Assembly (NCBI RefSeq): GCF_000317145.1
Contig: NC_019697.1
Location: forward strand, 1,116,001-1,180,000
DNA length: 64,000 nt
DNA from: Chamaesiphon minutus PCC 6605
GTDB lineage: Bacteria; Cyanobacteriota; Cyanobacteriia; Cyanobacteriales; Chamaesiphonaceae
Reading direction: 5' to 3'
The translations under genes and the position numbers were made by a program. Positions within the stretch are counted from its first letter, which is position 1, and the number at the start of each line of letters is the position of its first letter. This document shows, one piece after another, positions 42,565-51,834 of this stretch. Under the pieces are notes generated by a model that did no database searches, was not told the origin of the DNA, and saw only the letters and a program-made list of their open reading frames with translations.

Positions 42565-43293
42565 TTAGGGTACTTCTGGCTCGATGCCTAGAGCGCGTAA
42601 TTGAGCCGCCAATCGGTCAGCACGCTGACTTTCGGTATCGGCGCGTTGACTTTCGATCGTGGCTCGATCGCGATCGAGTTTGGCGCGTTCGTAAGGGGTG
42701 AGATAACGTTGGCTCCGTTCGTCGTACCAATACAACCATTCTCGTGTCAACCCATCATAACTAGCACGTTCGCTACCGATGCCTAAGCCAATTTCCGGCA
42801 TCCAGAGAGGATTTGCAGTTTGCAGATCGTATTTGCCATTAATGAGTTTATAAATCTCTAGCCGCGCTTTGCGGCGGCGTTTGGGATTGTAGATAACATA
42901 ATATAAAACGCCCATGCGGGCATATTCATCGAGTTTAGTCGTGTATTCCCCACCTGGACTAGTGGAGACTACCTCTAATACTAGGATCGGTGGTACTTCC
43001 TCTTCCCAGAGCGTATAGCAAGAGCGTAAATCTTCGTCAAACACGCGCTCGACATTCAGGCTCAAGAAACCATCAGGGACGATTGGCGGTCGATCGGGAG
43101 CGGTATAGATACCCATGTCGATGCCAAAGAACCAATCCATGCGCTCGTCCCACAGCATTCGTAAGATCGATTTGAGCAGGCTGGGAATGAGTTCTTGAAG
43201 TTCGTTATCCACGGGGGTATCGTCGGAGCAAGGCAGTTCGTCAGCGGTGGGTAGGTATCGCGGTAGCTCGTACTGGTACATGACAGAAGACAC
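42565..43293 (-). CDS. Uma2-family (DUF820) PD-(D/E)XK-like nuclease
   Basis: 242 aa. PDGFLSLNVERV, PPILVLEVVSTSPGGEYTTKLDEYARMGVLYYVIYNP is the DUF820/Uma2 core with the acidic and (E)V..K residues of a PD-(D/E)XK fold. The last ~60 residues are a heptad-like coiled coil (RATIESQRADTESQRADRLAAQLRAL cut into repeats). Uma2 genes are hugely expanded in cyanobacteria; function is poorly known. Confidence 0.9.
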   Translation of the reverse strand: MSSVMYQYELPRYLPTADELPCSDDTPVDNELQELIPSLLKSILRMLWDERMDWFFGIDMGIYTAPDRPPIVPDGFLSLNVERVFDEDLRSCYTLWEEEVPPILVLEVVSTSPGGEYTTKLDEYARMGVLYYVIYNPKRRRKARLEIYKLINGKYDLQTANPLWMPEIGLGIGSERASYDGLTREWLYWYDERSQRYLTPYERAKLDRDRATIESQRADTESQRADRLAAQLRALGIEPEVP

Positions 43294-43335
43294 TCAAACA
43301 AGTGACATAGATCTATTGTATCATCCATTCTGGAT

Positions 43336-43485
43336 TTATCTTTCTGCCTCTGGGAGGGCGATCGCTTTTTCTACGCCTTGTTTGAGACTCATTTCGATCG
43401 CGTCGTTGATTAGCAAACACGATCGATAACTAACTATCGACAAATCATCGATCGTCACCATTTGCCCATCCGTAAACTGAATCAC
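43336..43485 (-). CDS. Possible small protein, 49 aa (GTG start)
   Basis: Frame IQFTDGQMVTIDDLSIVSYR ... NDAIEMSLKQGVEKAIALP looks coding but has no ATG; GTG at 43485 is the first usable start, and the open frame runs upstream into the next gene's stop. Could be a degraded or coupled small gene. Not recognised. Confidence 0.3.
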   Translation of the reverse strand: MIQFTDGQMVTIDDLSIVSYRSCLLINDAIEMSLKQGVEKAIALPEAER

Positions 43486-43499
43486 AAGTTCTCGATCCT

Positions 43500-44105
43500 C
43501 TAGTAACGCTGTTTGTTCATAGCATTAAACAAAAACTTCAATAAATCAATTGCAAAACAAATTAAGCTGACTAATAATAGCCCTCCTCCAAATAATTCCA
43601 TCAACGCTTTATCCATGAATAGGTAATGCAATCCAATGCCATCTGTATGTTGAATTGTAACACGAGTGTTGATATTTTCTCTATTCTGAATTTCATTTGC
43701 TGTTGACAAATGAAAGTAATAATTTGTATGTGGTTTAAATGATGGAGCTGAAAAATCGAGCCTAGTAAAACTATCGCGATCGTTACACGAATAATCTGTG
43801 CTTTCTAAAGTATTCCATGCCTTCACTGTCTCACTAGTTGATATCGTCCATCGAACGCCAAGTAATTTAATATCTTCACAATTTAGTGACGATTCTCCCG
43901 TCTTGCCAAAATATAATCTAACATTATAGTCTCTCTCTGAAGCTGATTGATTTGGTGTGAATGCTAAAGAGTAAGTTTTTCTATTTGAAATTAGAATTTC
44001 CTTACTTAAAGGTAACATTATATTTTCAGTATTTAACCATGATGCTCCGGCAATACCCGCACCGCCCAAACAGAGCAGTCCAATTATTCGTAGAATCATA
44101 GACAT
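43500..44105 (-). CDS. Hypothetical membrane protein
   Basis: 201 aa from 44105 (MSMILRIIGLLCLGGAGIAG); a start at 44135 would add 10 polar residues. One N-terminal and one C-terminal membrane helix (LMELFGGGLLLVSLICFAID) flank an extracytoplasmic beta-rich domain with two cysteines (NCEDIK, YSCNDRD) that could form a disulfide. No family recognised. Confidence 0.6.
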   Translation of the reverse strand: MSMILRIIGLLCLGGAGIAGASWLNTENIMLPLSKEILISNRKTYSLAFTPNQSASERDYNVRLYFGKTGESSLNCEDIKLLGVRWTISTSETVKAWNTLESTDYSCNDRDSFTRLDFSAPSFKPHTNYYFHLSTANEIQNRENINTRVTIQHTDGIGLHYLFMDKALMELFGGGLLLVSLICFAIDLLKFLFNAMNKQRY

Positions 44106-44123
44106 TGAATCATCATACTTACA

Positions 44124-44190
44124 GACTAGCCTCAACCTGAGCGATTTCCAAGCGGGTTTTAATTATCGAATCGATGCCTTGCTCTACTAG
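44124..44190 (-). repeat. Duplicated 3' end of ppsA
   Basis: About 67 nt matching 45100-45187 (the last ~27 codons of the PEP synthase gene) with a ~21-nt internal deletion and a few substitutions, in the same orientation. It lies 0.9 kb downstream of the intact gene and covers the end of no other gene. Confidence 0.7.
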
Positions 44191-44255
44191 AAACATTTCA
44201 GACTCACGAAACAACTCGATCCAGTCGATGTGCAACGGGATTATTAGATATTACC

Positions 44256-44648
44256 TTATCGATCGTCGCTGCCAACTGACCCAACCTGTTTGGGACGAAC
44301 TTCAAATTCAGAACGCGCACGAAAGAAACAAACATCAAACTCAAATAAGAAATTAGCTTGCCCCAAGATTAAAGGTACATTGGGTGCTTGTGTCCAAGCA
44401 AATGCAAGATTAACGGTGGGGAATGAACTGACTTGAGCGTCAATAACGACTGCGCGAGCTTCAAATCGAGCTAAGTTCCCTGCCAACAGAACTGAGAGCG
44501 TTTCATTCTCCCAAATTAAGCCCAGTTGTAACCCTAGCTCATAGGGCAAAACATTGACGCTTGCGCCTGTATCCAATAAACCTTCTGCGTTTAGGGAGCG
44601 ATCGCCAAGGCTGAGTATTAAGGGCAGGTATGGCATTCTATCGACCAT
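44256..44648 (-). CDS. Retropepsin-like aspartyl protease family protein
   Basis: 130 aa. GLLDTGASVNVLPYELG is the single DTGA active-site loop of retroviral-type (one-domain) aspartic proteases; the flap region and LILGQANFLFEFDV near the end fit the homodimeric fold. Common in cyanobacteria next to a small protein like that at 44671, from which it is separated by 22 nt. Target unknown. Confidence 0.8.
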   Translation of the reverse strand: MVDRMPYLPLILSLGDRSLNAEGLLDTGASVNVLPYELGLQLGLIWENETLSVLLAGNLARFEARAVVIDAQVSSFPTVNLAFAWTQAPNVPLILGQANFLFEFDVCFFRARSEFEVRPKQVGSVGSDDR

Positions 44649-44670
44649 ACCCAGGCTACTGTCAATGATT

Positions 44671-44910
44671 TTATAGGGAAATCTTTGAGGTTAAACCATT
44701 CTTCTCTTCTTGCTTTGTCGCTAGCAGATTCATCAAGACATTGGCAGCCTCCGAACAATTGTACGGCGACCAGACTGGATACTCTCGATCGGCAATAAAG
44801 AAGTTTGCATCTTCTTCTTTGACTAGTTCTGTTGCCAGAAACTGCATTAGCCGAAGCTTGTCAATTTTTGGGAGTTCCTGGATTTGTGACATGAGGTTAG
44901 CTAATGGCAT
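44671..44910 (-). CDS. Small protein partner of the aspartyl protease, 79 aa
   Basis: Helical N-terminus (LANLMSQIQELPKIDKLRLMQFLATEL) typical of small cyanobacterial proteins encoded upstream of DTGA proteases, then a WSPYNCSEAANVLMNLLA motif. Possibly a substrate, inhibitor or antitoxin-like partner. A decayed paralog is at 42382. Confidence 0.65.
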   Translation of the reverse strand: MPLANLMSQIQELPKIDKLRLMQFLATELVKEEDANFFIADREYPVWSPYNCSEAANVLMNLLATKQEEKNGLTSKISL

Positions 44911-45091
44911 TTGAAAATCTCCTTAGCTGAGAGTTTGTGAAAAGAAATGACCGCCCGCTCATTTTAACGTTGAAATCGCATCCACTGCTACTGGAACGCT
45001 TTTATCCGATCGCTACCATCTTGCCGCGATTACCTGACTCAAATTGCAATCGCACCTGAGTTTCATCATCTCGATAGATATTAATTGGCGT

Positions 45092-47587
45092 TTAGGAAAG
45101 ACTAGCCTCGACCTGAGCAATTTCCAAGCGGGTTTTAATTACCGAATCGGGATTGAGACTAATTGAATCGATGCCTTGCTCGACTAAAAATCTCGCGAAT
45201 TCTGGATAGTCGCTGGGGGCTTGTCCGCAGATGCCGATTTTGCGTCCGTTGGCTTTGACAGTTGAGATTGCCATTTTCACCATTGCCATGACTGCGGGAT
45301 TGCGTTCGTCGAAGATGTGGGATACTAGAGCCGAATCTCGATCGAGTCCCAAGGTTAACTGCGTCAGATCGTTAGATCCGATCGAGAAACCGTCGAAGAT
45401 TTGGCAAAATTCGGCGGCGAGAATGACGTTGCTGGGCACTTCGCACATCACATAGACTTCTAAGCCTTTATCCCCCTGTTGTAAGCCGTTGGCGGCCATT
45501 TCGGCCAAGACGCGGCGACCTTCATCGGGGGTGCGACAGAAGGGAATCATCGGAATGATATTCGTCAATCCCATCTCTTCGCGTACCCGTTTGAGGGCTT
45601 GGCATTCGAGGGCAAAAGCGTCGCGATAGATCGGATCGTAGTAGCGCGATGCGCCCCGCCAGCCCAGCATGGGGTTCTCTTCTTTTGGCTCGAATTGACG
45701 TCCGCCTAAGAGGTTGGCGTATTCATTGCTCTTGAAGTCCGACATCCGCACGATGACGGGGTGGGGATGGAAGGCGGCGGCGAGGGTAGCGACGCCGTGG
45801 GCGAGTTTATCGACGAAGAAGTCGGCTTTGTGAGGGTAGGAGACGGTTAGTTTGGCGATTTGGCGTTTGACATCGGCATCGATGAGGAGGTCGAAGTTGA
45901 GGAGTGCTAATGGGTGTACCTTAATCTGGTTGGCAATGATAAACTCTAACCTTGCCAAACCCACGCCATCGCAGGGAATCGCGGCTAATCCTAGAGCTTC
46001 GTCGGGGTTGCCGACATTCATCAGGATTTTGGTATGGGTGGGGGTTAACTGACTCAATTCTGTTTCGATGATTTCAAAGGGCAATAATCCCTCATAAACC
46101 TTGCCGATATCGCCTTCGGCACAGGAGATGGTAACAGCTTGTCCGGTGGCGATCGCCGTGGTAGCATCGCTACAACCGACGATCGCGGGAATGCCCATTT
46201 CTCTGGCAATAATGGCGGCGTGACAGGTACGCCCGCCTTGGTTGGTGACGATCGCGCCTGCTTTTTTCATAATCGGCTCCCAGTCTGGATCGGTGCGATT
46301 GGTGACCAATACTTCTCCCGGCTGGAATTCGGTAATTTGATGTACGTCAAAAATTACCCGTGCGGCACCTTGCCCGATTCGTTCGCCGACTGCGCTACCG
46401 ATGGTGAGAGCGGGGGTAGATGGTTCGGATCCTGCTGTGAAGCGATAGCTGCGGAGAATATTGCCAGATTTTTGCGACTGGACGGTTTCGGGACGCGCTT
46501 GGACGATAAATAATTGTCCGGTTTCGCCATCCTTCGCCCACTCGATATCCATCGGCGTATATGTGCCCCGCACTGCCGAGTAATGATCCTCAATTACTAC
46601 CGCCCACCGCGCTAGGGTGAGGATTTCATCATCCTCGATCGCAAATTTCGCGCGCTCGGAGTCAGGAACGCGGACGTTTTTAGTCAGTTTCGAGCCGCCC
46701 AGATCGTAAACCATTTTAATCGCTTTACTGCCCAACCGTTTGGACAGAATCGGGCGAAAACCATCGGTAAGTGTGGGTTTAAAAACGACGAATTCATCGG
46801 GATTCACGGCTCCCTGCACGACATTTTCACCCAAGCCATAGGCAGCCGAAATCGAGGCAGCATTTCTAAATCCGGTTTCTGGATCGATCGAGAACATTAC
46901 TCCCGAAGCAGCTAAATCCGAGCGCACCATCTTCTGCACCCCCACGGAAAGATACACGTTTAGATGGTCGAATCCCCGCGTCGTGCGGTAAGAAATCGCT
47001 CGATCGGTAAAAATCGAGGCAAAGCATTTATGACAGGCTTCTAAGACCTGTTTGACCCCGTGGACGTTCAAATAAGTCTCTTGTTGTCCGGCAAAACTAG
47101 CATCGGGCAAGTCTTCAGCCGTCGCACTCGATCGCACGGCGACATCGGTATTGTGCTGAATGTCGGCAACTAGCTCTGGATTCCCATCTGCACTAGTGCC
47201 AGGATATCGATCGCACAGTTGAGTATATGCAGTCGCGATCGCCTGTTCTAGATCTTGCGGGAACGGCGTATTTAACATCAACGATCGTGCCTGTTCGCCT
47301 CTTTGCCGCAGGTTTTGCAAATCGTTGACGTCTAAATCGGCAAAAATTCGCTGGAGTTTGGGTTCCAATCCTGCTCGATCGATAAAATAACGATAGGCAG
47401 CAGCGGTAGTCGCAAACCCATTGGGCACATTCACCCCTTTGGAGGCGAGTTGTTGAATCATTTCGCCGAGGGAGGCATTTTTCCCGCCGACCAGATGGAT
47501 ATCGTCAATACCGACTTCTTCATACCACAAAATTAAGGCTTGGGTGCGATCTGTGTCTGGAACCATTTTGGCAGCGGTGTCGAGCAT
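45092..47587 (-). CDS. ppsA: Phosphoenolpyruvate synthase
   Basis: 831 aa. N-terminal ATP-grasp-type domain (GGKNASLGEMIQQL, VRSSATAEDLPDASFAGQQETYLN), swivelling phosphohistidine domain GGRTCHAAIIAREMGIPAIVG (catalytic His) and C-terminal PEP/pyruvate TIM barrel (CEVPSNVI, FSIGSNDLTQLTLG). Converts pyruvate + ATP to PEP + AMP + Pi for gluconeogenesis. Normal length, so intact. A copy of its 3' tail lies at 44124. Confidence 0.95.
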   Translation of the reverse strand: MLDTAAKMVPDTDRTQALILWYEEVGIDDIHLVGGKNASLGEMIQQLASKGVNVPNGFATTAAAYRYFIDRAGLEPKLQRIFADLDVNDLQNLRQRGEQARSLMLNTPFPQDLEQAIATAYTQLCDRYPGTSADGNPELVADIQHNTDVAVRSSATAEDLPDASFAGQQETYLNVHGVKQVLEACHKCFASIFTDRAISYRTTRGFDHLNVYLSVGVQKMVRSDLAASGVMFSIDPETGFRNAASISAAYGLGENVVQGAVNPDEFVVFKPTLTDGFRPILSKRLGSKAIKMVYDLGGSKLTKNVRVPDSERAKFAIEDDEILTLARWAVVIEDHYSAVRGTYTPMDIEWAKDGETGQLFIVQARPETVQSQKSGNILRSYRFTAGSEPSTPALTIGSAVGERIGQGAARVIFDVHQITEFQPGEVLVTNRTDPDWEPIMKKAGAIVTNQGGRTCHAAIIAREMGIPAIVGCSDATTAIATGQAVTISCAEGDIGKVYEGLLPFEIIETELSQLTPTHTKILMNVGNPDEALGLAAIPCDGVGLARLEFIIANQIKVHPLALLNFDLLIDADVKRQIAKLTVSYPHKADFFVDKLAHGVATLAAAFHPHPVIVRMSDFKSNEYANLLGGRQFEPKEENPMLGWRGASRYYDPIYRDAFALECQALKRVREEMGLTNIIPMIPFCRTPDEGRRVLAEMAANGLQQGDKGLEVYVMCEVPSNVILAAEFCQIFDGFSIGSNDLTQLTLGLDRDSALVSHIFDERNPAVMAMVKMAISTVKANGRKIGICGQAPSDYPEFARFLVEQGIDSISLNPDSVIKTRLEIAQVEASLS

Positions 47588-47669
47588 ACTCTAGTCCTCC
47601 GATCGAGATATTCGATATATTACATTCTAGATCGCTAAGTTGAGGAACTGGTGAGATCGATCGGGACGC

Positions 47670-47712
47670 GGACTGACTTTGCATCACCAGCCACGACTTC
47701 CAGTCGTTGGCT
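47670..47712. repeat. Dispersed palindromic repeat
   Basis: 'cggactgactttgcatcaccagccacgacttccagtcgttggc': same wording as 1780-1822 (ggcggactttgcaacacaagtcacgatttcaatcgttggc). The remainder of 47588-47901 contains no recognisable gene and should hold the divergent promoters of ppsA and the gene at 47902. Confidence 0.6.
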
Positions 47713-47901
47713 CCAGCAACTTGATATATTGGCGCAAGATGTGAGGATACATTTACAGCCATAGCAGCGAACGGTCGATCGAGCTACCATGTAGATGGAT
47801 AGCAAAGAATTAGTAAGTAACGCAAGCGATCGAGTGAGTAGAACGATCCGGCTGTGATAATTAGGCACCTTTTACTGATATTCTCATAACTCCAAATATT
47901 T

Positions 47902-48516
47902 ATGGCAGAATTCATCAACAGAGGATTTGGTCGCAAACGTGAATCCTCCCGCAGCGAACGGATTCCCCCTGGGCAATACGAGACATCGGACTTTCCAGTA
48001 TTGACCGCAGGCCCCACGCCGCGCATTCCGCTCTCAGATTGGACATTTGCCCTGAATGGACTGGTAGAATCCCCCATCCAGTGGACGTGGGAACAGTTCG
48101 AGGCATTGCCGCATCAGTCGTTTAAACAAGATATCCACTGTGTCACCAAGTGGTCGAAACTGGATACCAACTGGGAAGGGGTCAGTATCGACACGCTGCT
48201 AGAACACGTCAAGATTCAGCCCGAAGCCCAGTATGTGATGGCCTATTCCTACGGCAATTACACGACTAATATTCCATTAGCAGACCTACGCGACGGCAAA
48301 GCCTTCATCGGAATGCGCTTCGAGGGGCAGCCATTGGCACCCGAACACGGTGGCCCCGCGCGGCTGGTAGTGCCGCACCTGTATTTTTGGAAAAGTGCCA
48401 AGTGGATTAAAGGTCTGCGCTTCATGGCCGCTGACGAGCCGGGATTTTGGGAAGAAAATGGCTACAGCATGTACGGCGACCCTTGGCAAGAACAACGGTA
48501 TCGATCGGACGATTAG
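47902..48516 (+). CDS. Sulfite oxidase-like molybdopterin oxidoreductase
   Basis: 204 aa. KQDIHCVTKWSKLDTNWEGV carries the molybdenum-ligating cysteine of the sulfite oxidase/MsrP fold; PPEHGGPARLVVPHLYFWKSAKW-like residues follow (PEHGGPARL, WKSAKW). No Tat signal, so unlike MsrP it should be cytosolic (YuiH/COG2041 small type). The next gene, 18 nt downstream, is a matching flavin reductase. Confidence 0.9.
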   Translation: MAEFINRGFGRKRESSRSERIPPGQYETSDFPVLTAGPTPRIPLSDWTFALNGLVESPIQWTWEQFEALPHQSFKQDIHCVTKWSKLDTNWEGVSIDTLLEHVKIQPEAQYVMAYSYGNYTTNIPLADLRDGKAFIGMRFEGQPLAPEHGGPARLVVPHLYFWKSAKWIKGLRFMAADEPGFWEENGYSMYGDPWQEQRYRSDD

Positions 48517-48534
48517 CACCTTTAGCACACCCTC

Positions 48535-49272
48535 ATGGCAAAGTTTCAGTGGCAGATTGCCCACGTAACCGAGATCGTTCAAGAGACGCCGAGCGTCAAG
48601 ACATTTACGCTGCAACTGCCCCAATGGCAGCCACATCTACCCGGACAGCACTACGATATCCGGTTGACGGCTGAAGATGGCTACCAGGCGCAGCGCAGCT
48701 ATTCGATCGCGTCACCGCCAGCACAGAGCGGCGAAATCGCCTTGACCGTGGAATCGATCGCGGATGGGGAAGTATCGAGTTATCTGCACGAAGGCGTGGC
48801 TGTGGGCGACTCCCTAGAGGTACGAGGGCCGATTGGTGGGTATTTCGTATGGGGACAGGAACTAGTCAAGCTCCCGCTGCTGCTCGTGGCTGGGGGTTCG
48901 GGGGTCGTGCCGCTGATGTCCATGCTGCGGCATCGCGCCGCCATCGGTGCGACCAATCCCACGACTTTACTATTTAGCGTCAGAACGGCAGCAGACGTCA
49001 TTTACCGTCAGGAATTGGAGCAGCTAGCATACCAACCGATCGCACCCTTAGACCTACAATTGACATTCACTCGACAACCACCCCCTGACTGGACGGGATA
49101 CCAGCGGCGAATTGACAAAGCCATGCTGACGGATGTCTTGAGCCGCTTTGCAATCCAACCGCAGTGCTTTGTCTGCGGCCCAACTCAACTGGTGGAGCAA
49201 GTTGCCAACACTCTAGTCGATCTCGGTTTGCCATCCAACATCATTCGGACAGAGCGATTTGGCCCATCGTAA
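48535..49272 (+). CDS. FAD/NAD(P)-binding ferredoxin-reductase-type oxidoreductase
   Basis: 245 aa. FAD-binding YDIRLTAEDG, then RSYSIAS; NAD(P)-binding VAGGSGVVPLMSML; C-terminal CFVCGPTQLVEQVANTL. No 2Fe-2S domain. Forms an operon with the molybdoenzyme 18 nt upstream, presumably feeding it electrons from NAD(P)H. Confidence 0.9.
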   Translation: MAKFQWQIAHVTEIVQETPSVKTFTLQLPQWQPHLPGQHYDIRLTAEDGYQAQRSYSIASPPAQSGEIALTVESIADGEVSSYLHEGVAVGDSLEVRGPIGGYFVWGQELVKLPLLLVAGGSGVVPLMSMLRHRAAIGATNPTTLLFSVRTAADVIYRQELEQLAYQPIAPLDLQLTFTRQPPPDWTGYQRRIDKAMLTDVLSRFAIQPQCFVCGPTQLVEQVANTLVDLGLPSNIIRTERFGPS

Positions 49273-49354
49273 ATCTTACTTGAGTAGATGGTGCAATATT
49301 CGATAAGTAGTGTCAATATTCGATATTTATTTAAAGAGATAAGCTTTTAAATAC

Positions 49355-49783
49355 ATGGCTAGTCAAGAAGAGTTAGAGATTTTAATACAAAGAACTAATA
49401 TAGACAAGGATTATTTTTTAGTCTTGTCTGGTTATATGATGACAAGCAAAGAAGTAGAAATTTTAATTGAAAAATCTGGTGATGATATAGCTTGTTTTCT
49501 AACCGAACTAGATATGGATGGAATTGGACTCGACTACTTGCCCTGCAATATTAACAAGTTAGCTGGTGTGATTTCGTTAGATCTCAACCGAAATGAATTA
49601 ATTTGCTTGCCAGATAGTAATAGTATAACAAAATTAACTTCGCTGGTAGAGCTAGATTTGTTTGGCAATCAATTAACAAGTTTGCCAGATGGTATTGGTA
49701 TTTTAAAACAATTAAAGCATCTGGATTTAGAATCGAATAATTTAAAAGAATTGCCAGACAGCTCGATCTATAGGTATGATTAA
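49355..49783 (+). CDS. Leucine-rich repeat protein, probably 3'-truncated
   Basis: 142 aa. Four plant-type LRRs (VISLDLNRNELICLP, LVELDLFGNQLTSLP, LKHLDLESNNLKELP) preceded by a helical region. The array has no C-terminal cap: after KELPDSS it runs into SIYRYD and stops inside the 3' end of the convergent PIN fragment. Larger cyanobacterial homologs carry many more repeats, often with a Roc/GTPase domain. Confidence 0.65.
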   Translation: MASQEELEILIQRTNIDKDYFLVLSGYMMTSKEVEILIEKSGDDIACFLTELDMDGIGLDYLPCNINKLAGVISLDLNRNELICLPDSNSITKLTSLVELDLFGNQLTSLPDGIGILKQLKHLDLESNNLKELPDSSIYRYD

Positions 49784-50008
49784 CAAATCGTTTAATAATG
49801 CTTCTGTCCGAAATAAAAGTTCTTGTGCTTTGAGTAAACTCTCGCCAGTTTCAGCTTTAATTAAATAATCGATCCTTCCGCGTAAAATCTCAACCTTAGT
49901 AATAATCGAGATTCCAACTTCTTCATCTGCTACCGATTTTAATCGTTCCACAACATTAGCATTACCAGCATGAAGATGTGTCAAGGTATCGGTATCGAAC
50001 AAATACAT
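49742..50008 (-). pseudogene. VapC-like PIN toxin, 3'-truncated
   Basis: 88 codons. MYLFDTDTLTHLHAGN is a standard PIN start with the first catalytic Asp; ISIITKVEILRG gives the second acidic residue. The frame stops at IPIDRAVWQFF, about 45 residues short of a usual VapC, so the C-terminal acidic motifs are lost. Overlaps the convergent LRR gene by 42 bp. Start overlaps the antitoxin stop by one base. Confidence 0.75.
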
Positions 50009-50310
50009 TAATTAGATCCTAAATTGTCATCGATTTCCGGGCGTTCTCTGGCTTGATAAATTGATGCTCTCAGTTGCGCGATCTCATCATCATCGGCTAA
50101 AGCACCTGCTTGAGAGAGCAAGATCGAACTACTGCTTTTGGAACGCAACCAATCATCGATCGCCGATTTCAGAAATCGCCAATCATTTTCAATCTTTCGA
50201 CCGGGGAGATTACCTTTTTGAGCTAGACTGGCAACTGTTTCAATCGATAAACGTAAGTAACCTGAAGCCTCTTCTAAAGTTAGGACATCAGGAATCGTAA
50301 CTCTGTCCAT
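50008..50310 (-). CDS. HTH (excisionase-type) antitoxin
   Basis: 100 aa. VLTLEEASGYLRLSIETVASLAQKGNLPGRKIENDWRFLKSAIDDWL is a full excisionase/MerR-like helix-turn-helix. The acidic C-terminus is the probable toxin-binding part. It remains intact beside a truncated toxin, so it may still repress its own promoter. Confidence 0.8.
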   Translation of the reverse strand: MDRVTIPDVLTLEEASGYLRLSIETVASLAQKGNLPGRKIENDWRFLKSAIDDWLRSKSSSSILLSQAGALADDDEIAQLRASIYQARERPEIDDNLGSN

Positions 50311-50482
50311 AATTTCGATCGACTATTAGATAGTTTGAATTTAAACTTAACATTGTCAATACTTACCAAATTATATAGCATACCGGAGATAACCGACAAC
50401 TCTGCGGCGATCAATGTTAATCGATCGCGATCCAAGAGCTGCAAAAAATTGTTAAGATCGCCGTAGTCTTCTTCTCAACCTT

Positions 50483-50866
50483 ATGCAACTCAATCTCACC
50501 ACAAATCGATTGACGATCGAATTAGAATGGTACGAGCAATTGTGGGCAGTAACTCTAGAGCGACAAATGCACATCCCACTCAGTCGGATCGATCGAGCTA
50601 CAACTGAAGAACCTCAAAGTAATTGGGCAGAAATTCGCGCTCCAGGGACATTTTTACCAGGAGTAATTAAAGCAGGAACTTATTACACCAAGCGAGGTAA
50701 GGAATTTTGGTACGTTACTTCAGATCGAGATTACTTGACCTTAGAATTGCACGATGAACCATATCGGCGGATCGTTATTACTATTCCCGATAATATCGTT
50801 TGGGCAGAACGAATAGATCGATCGCTAACAGAACTCAGAAGCGATCGACAAATCCCGATCGAGTAA
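50483..50866 (+). CDS. Conserved hypothetical protein, PH-like fold
   Basis: 127 aa. All-beta with a final helix; LERQMHIPLSRI, then APGTFLPGVIKAGTYYTKRGKEFWYVTSDRDYLTLEL is a pattern seen in small bacterial PH-like proteins of unknown role. Cytosolic. Convergent with the NadR-like gene, 5 nt apart. Confidence 0.65.
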   Translation: MQLNLTTNRLTIELEWYEQLWAVTLERQMHIPLSRIDRATTEEPQSNWAEIRAPGTFLPGVIKAGTYYTKRGKEFWYVTSDRDYLTLELHDEPYRRIVITIPDNIVWAERIDRSLTELRSDRQIPIE

Positions 50867-50871
50867 ACTAA

Positions 50872-51834
50872 TTACAGTCGATCGATAATCGCGATCGCTT
50901 TTTTGAGACGTTGTTGTGGCGAACCGGAGATAGATTGAAACGATCGATTGTGGGCGGTTAATTCGGCGATGAATGTTTCGTGCATCCAGTTACGAATTGC
51001 CTTGCCGTCGCGGGTGCCGTCCTGCACGAATGGCGTCTTGACATCGGTTAATAAATACAAATCGGGTGGCTTTTGTCGATCGACTATTGCGGCTACATCT
51101 TGAGAAGGAAACTGTAAATATCGTCGATGCCAGATTCCTGTCGCAAAGGCATCCGTATCGCAAATTAAGATTTTATTCGCATGACGCGCGGCGGCATTTT
51201 CGCGATCGCATTGTACTTTGGCGATCTGCTCGAACTCATCCGAAGTCCAATTATATCCCGCTGCCCCCGTATGTTTGCGCTCCGAATATTCGCGTCCGTA
51301 TTCCCTCACCCAACTCGTGAGATAATGTGCCGCCAGTGCCTTGGCTAAGGTCGTCTTACCTGTCGATTCTGCCCCGACTAAGCAAATGCGCTTGGCGTAC
51401 CAACCGCGCACTGGTGGCTCGATATACTGCCAATGCTGCAACGGTGCCGATCGAACTTTGGTGCCGGAGATCGGGAAAACAGTTCGGGATCGATCGATCG
51501 AGACATGCCCGCAACCGAGATAATGGGCAAACCTGTCGCCATAATCTTCCGAGCTAAAAACCACGTCTGGAGCGAATCCCAGCCAGCGAATGCAATTTTC
51601 CGCCCAGATTTGGGAATCATTTTCGTCATAGATATCATCGATGAGCAGCACGCGGACATCGGGATGAATTTCGCGCAACCACGCCGCTCGTAGCTCTCCA
51701 GCCGGACGTTCGTGCGGCTTTTGGCAGATGATGACGGTTAATTCATCTACTTGCGATCGTCCCGAATCGATTAGATATTTGTGTCCGCGATGCGGTGGAT
51801 AAAATTTGCCAACGATTAACCCTCGTTTAGTCAT
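50872..51834 (-). CDS. NadR-like bifunctional NMN adenylyltransferase / ribosylnicotinamide kinase
   Basis: 320 aa. N-terminal nucleotidyltransferase GLIVGKFYPPHRGHKYLI (HxGH variant RGH) and a C-terminal kinase with Walker A GAESTGKTTLAKAL. Reaction: nicotinamide riboside to NMN to NAD+. No HTH domain, so it is the enzyme-only form. The neighbouring PnuC gene (overlap 8 nt) normally supplies nicotinamide riboside. Confidence 0.88.
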   Translation of the reverse strand: MTKRGLIVGKFYPPHRGHKYLIDSGRSQVDELTVIICQKPHERPAGELRAAWLREIHPDVRVLLIDDIYDENDSQIWAENCIRWLGFAPDVVFSSEDYGDRFAHYLGCGHVSIDRSRTVFPISGTKVRSAPLQHWQYIEPPVRGWYAKRICLVGAESTGKTTLAKALAAHYLTSWVREYGREYSERKHTGAAGYNWTSDEFEQIAKVQCDRENAAARHANKILICDTDAFATGIWHRRYLQFPSQDVAAIVDRQKPPDLYLLTDVKTPFVQDGTRDGKAIRNWMHETFIAELTAHNRSFQSISGSPQQRLKKAIAIIDRL

